This document shows, in pieces, positions 62,772-64,000 of a stretch of 64,000 nucleotides of DNA. This DNA is from Streptomyces griseoflavus. GTDB lineage: Bacteria > Actinomycetota > Actinomycetes > Streptomycetales > Streptomycetaceae. Each line of letters opens with the position of its first letter. Position 1 is the first letter of the stretch. The notes under the pieces were generated by a model. The model ran no database searches. It had not been told where the DNA came from and saw only the letters and a program-made list of their open reading frames with translations. Made by a program: the position numbers and the translations under genes. Location: assembly GCF_014649995.1 (NCBI RefSeq), contig NZ_BMUC01000017.1, positions 1 to 64,000 of the forward strand, in the 5' to 3' direction.

Positions 62772-63371
62772 TCACGGTTTCCGGCCGGCCTCGCGGGCCG
62801 TGCGCTCCAGGCGTTCCCGGTAGGACGCCCACCAGGCCGGGTCGGTGGACGGCAGCCCGCTGCCGGTGCCGTCCGTTCCCGCCGTGCCGTCCATGAGTTC
62901 GCGGAGGATGTCGGCGTGACCGGCGTGCCGCTGGGTGTCGGCGATCACGCGGACCACGGCGTGGTGCAGCGTCACCTCGTCCTCGCCGTCCGGCCACCAC
63001 GGGACCCTGCCGGGCGTGTCCAGCGGCAGGGCGCGGACGGTGGCGTCCGCGTGCGCCCACGCCCGGCGGTACAGCTCCACCACGGACGCGCGTGACTCCT
63101 CGGCGGTGGCCCACATGTCCGCGTTGGTCTCCGCGCCGTCCGCGAGCCAGGGCAGGGGCTCGCCGGACGGACGGCCGAAGGTGTCGCCGAGGTAGCCGAG
63201 CTCCACACCGGCCGCGTGCTTCACCAGGCCCAGGAGGTTGGTGCCGGTCGGTGTCATCGGCCGGCGGACGTCGTACTCGGGGAGTCCGCCGAGTTTCCAC
63301 AGCAGGGCGTCGCGGGCCGCCTGGAGGTAGTGGAGGAGGTCGGCCCGGGCGGCGTCGTCCGGCGTGGTCAC
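62772..63371 (-). CDS. DinB-family (DUF664) protein
   Basis: 199-residue four-helix protein of the DinB/DUF664 group, which includes mycothiol- and bacillithiol-dependent transferases. The metal-binding His residues are visible in LLGLVKHAAGVELGYL and VRVIADTQRHAGHADIL. The segment WWPDGEDEVTLHHAV is typical. GTG at 63371 lies four bases after the stop of the upstream hydrolase gene, so the two are co-transcribed. A thiol-dependent role is plausible in a mycothiol-making organism. Confidence 0.88.
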   Translation of the reverse strand: MTTPDDAARADLLHYLQAARDALLWKLGGLPEYDVRRPMTPTGTNLLGLVKHAAGVELGYLGDTFGRPSGEPLPWLADGAETNADMWATAEESRASVVELYRRAWAHADATVRALPLDTPGRVPWWPDGEDEVTLHHAVVRVIADTQRHAGHADILRELMDGTAGTDGTGSGLPSTDPAWWASYRERLERTAREAGRKP

Positions 63372-63375
63372 GCGG

Positions 63376-64000
63376 TCAGTCCCCCGCCCGCGGGAGGCCG
63401 GACGACGCCGCATGGCCCACGGCGAGGTCCGCCAGCAGTGCGGCGGCGGGCGCCGGGTGGACGAGCCAGCGCAGGTGGCTCCCCTCCAGGGTCCGTACGT
63501 CGAAGGGGTTGTCGGGCGTGAGCGCGTCCGCCTCGCGGATCATCCGGTCCTGCACGGCGGGCGGAACGCTGGCGTCGGCGGCCAGGCGCACGTACGTCCT
63601 GGGGATCCGGCCCCAGGTGGCGGCCCGCGCCCGGTCGGCGGACGTGCCGACGTCGAGGTTCTCGTCGGGCTGGAAGGTGTTGAGGAAGGTCCGGAACTCG
63701 TCGTCGGTGAGATCGGCGGCGAACGCCCGCTTGAACGCGTCGAGCGCCGCCGGGTCGGCCGTGCGGAAGTTGGTGCGGAGCACGCCGAGTTCGGCCGGGT
63801 TCCCGACGAGCGTGGCCGCGAAGGCGCCCGGGTCGACGTCCGCCATCTCCGGCTGGGCGTAGTAGCCGCTCACGTCCAGGTCGACGGGGCACCAGGCGGA
63901 GACGTAGACGATACGGTCGATCAGCTCGGGCCGGGCGTTGCCGACGGCGGTGATCGTGGCGCCGCCCCGGCTGTGGGCGACGAGGACGGTGGGTCCGTTC
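63376..64000 (-). CDS. alpha/beta hydrolase, 5' end beyond the window
   Basis: Partial gene; at least 207 residues are in the window and the start lies to the right of base 64000. The visible part opens with TVLVAHSRGGATITAVGNAR, containing the nucleophile elbow AHSRGG. IVYVSAWCPVD and the C-terminal LEGSHLRWLVHPAPAAALLA follow, with the catalytic His probably in SHLRWLVHP. This is a salicylate-esterase/MenH-like small-molecule hydrolase. It is co-oriented with the DinB-like gene, four bases apart. Confidence 0.85.
   Translation of the reverse strand, partial: NGPTVLVAHSRGGATITAVGNARPELIDRIVYVSAWCPVDLDVSGYYAQPEMADVDPGAFAATLVGNPAELGVLRTNFRTADPAALDAFKRAFAADLTDDEFRTFLNTFQPDENLDVGTSADRARAATWGRIPRTYVRLAADASVPPAVQDRMIREADALTPDNPFDVRTLEGSHLRWLVHPAPAAALLADLAVGHAASSGLPRAGD

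Overview
The window is high-GC DNA from a Streptomyces (or very close) chromosome. The evidence is strong G/C bias at third codon positions, frequent GTG/TTG starts, ATGA/GTGA overlaps between genes, and marker genes typical of the genus (mshD, glnR, nur, rsiG, csoR, pstSCAB, ppk, a DUF2993 protein). From memory, the gene order matches the conserved core of the S. coelicolor chromosome around SCO4122-SCO4182. I could not run a comparison, and two stretches (about 24.5-31.8 kb and 54.2-60 kb onward) look more like strain-variable accessory modules.

Layout. 0-0.07 kb: the 3' end of a 5S rRNA gene and the terminator of an rrn operon lying to the left. 0.08-2.7 kb: a NarL-type two-component pair and an acetyltransferase. 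2.7-11.3 kb: a chromosomal type IV secretion-like locus with no relaxase: a coupling-protein-like protein with a degenerate Walker A, a split VirB4, and VirB6-, VirB8- and VirB2-like membrane proteins. A divergent SLT+NlpC/P60 wall hydrolase lies beside it. 11.5-14.1 kb: a PAP2 phosphatase, a lipoprotein, two small proteins and an orphan CsoR with its operator. 14.3-24.2 kb: a phosphate island. A DUF47 regulator and PiT permease face pstSCAB, with a PHO box before pstS and an RNA hairpin between pstS and pstC; Nudix, CHAD and ppk genes lie upstream of pst. 24.5-31.8 kb: two ABC exporter modules. One is run by a YtrA-type GntR with a long palindromic operator, the other by an ECF sigma factor and a membrane zinc-binding anti-sigma-like protein.

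31.7-43.8 kb: mshD, a secreted 5'-nucleotidase, a DUF1737 protein, an MprAB/PepD-like two-component pair and protease, a LacI regulator, glnR, an alpha/beta hydrolase, a MoaD/ThiS-like protein ending in GGCR, and membrane proteins. 43.9-46.5 kb: a sulfur cluster opened by a cysteine-containing leader peptide followed by a hairpin, then a thiosulfate sulfurtransferase, DUF1416, DUF3099, VOC and DsrE genes. 46.6-49.2 kb: three overlapping paralogous membrane-anchored proteins. 49.3-54.0 kb: a 32-residue membrane microprotein, nitrobindin-like protein, Nur, YgfZ/GcvT-like protein, dtd, rsiG and an Eis-type acetyltransferase.

54.2-60.0 kb holds the most unusual module. A divergon of a small membrane protein and a leaderless GntR-type regulator is present twice in tandem with identical spacing and the same operator core. 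It leads into a HAD phosphatase and a 735-residue protein made of two fused phosphotransferase domains. 60.1-64 kb: an imine-reductase-like enzyme divergent from an HxlR regulator, a class V aminotransferase, a DinB-like protein, and an alpha/beta hydrolase cut by the window edge.

Start codons were chosen from ribosome-binding sites, overlaps and codon usage. Functions are homology inferences from recognised motifs.
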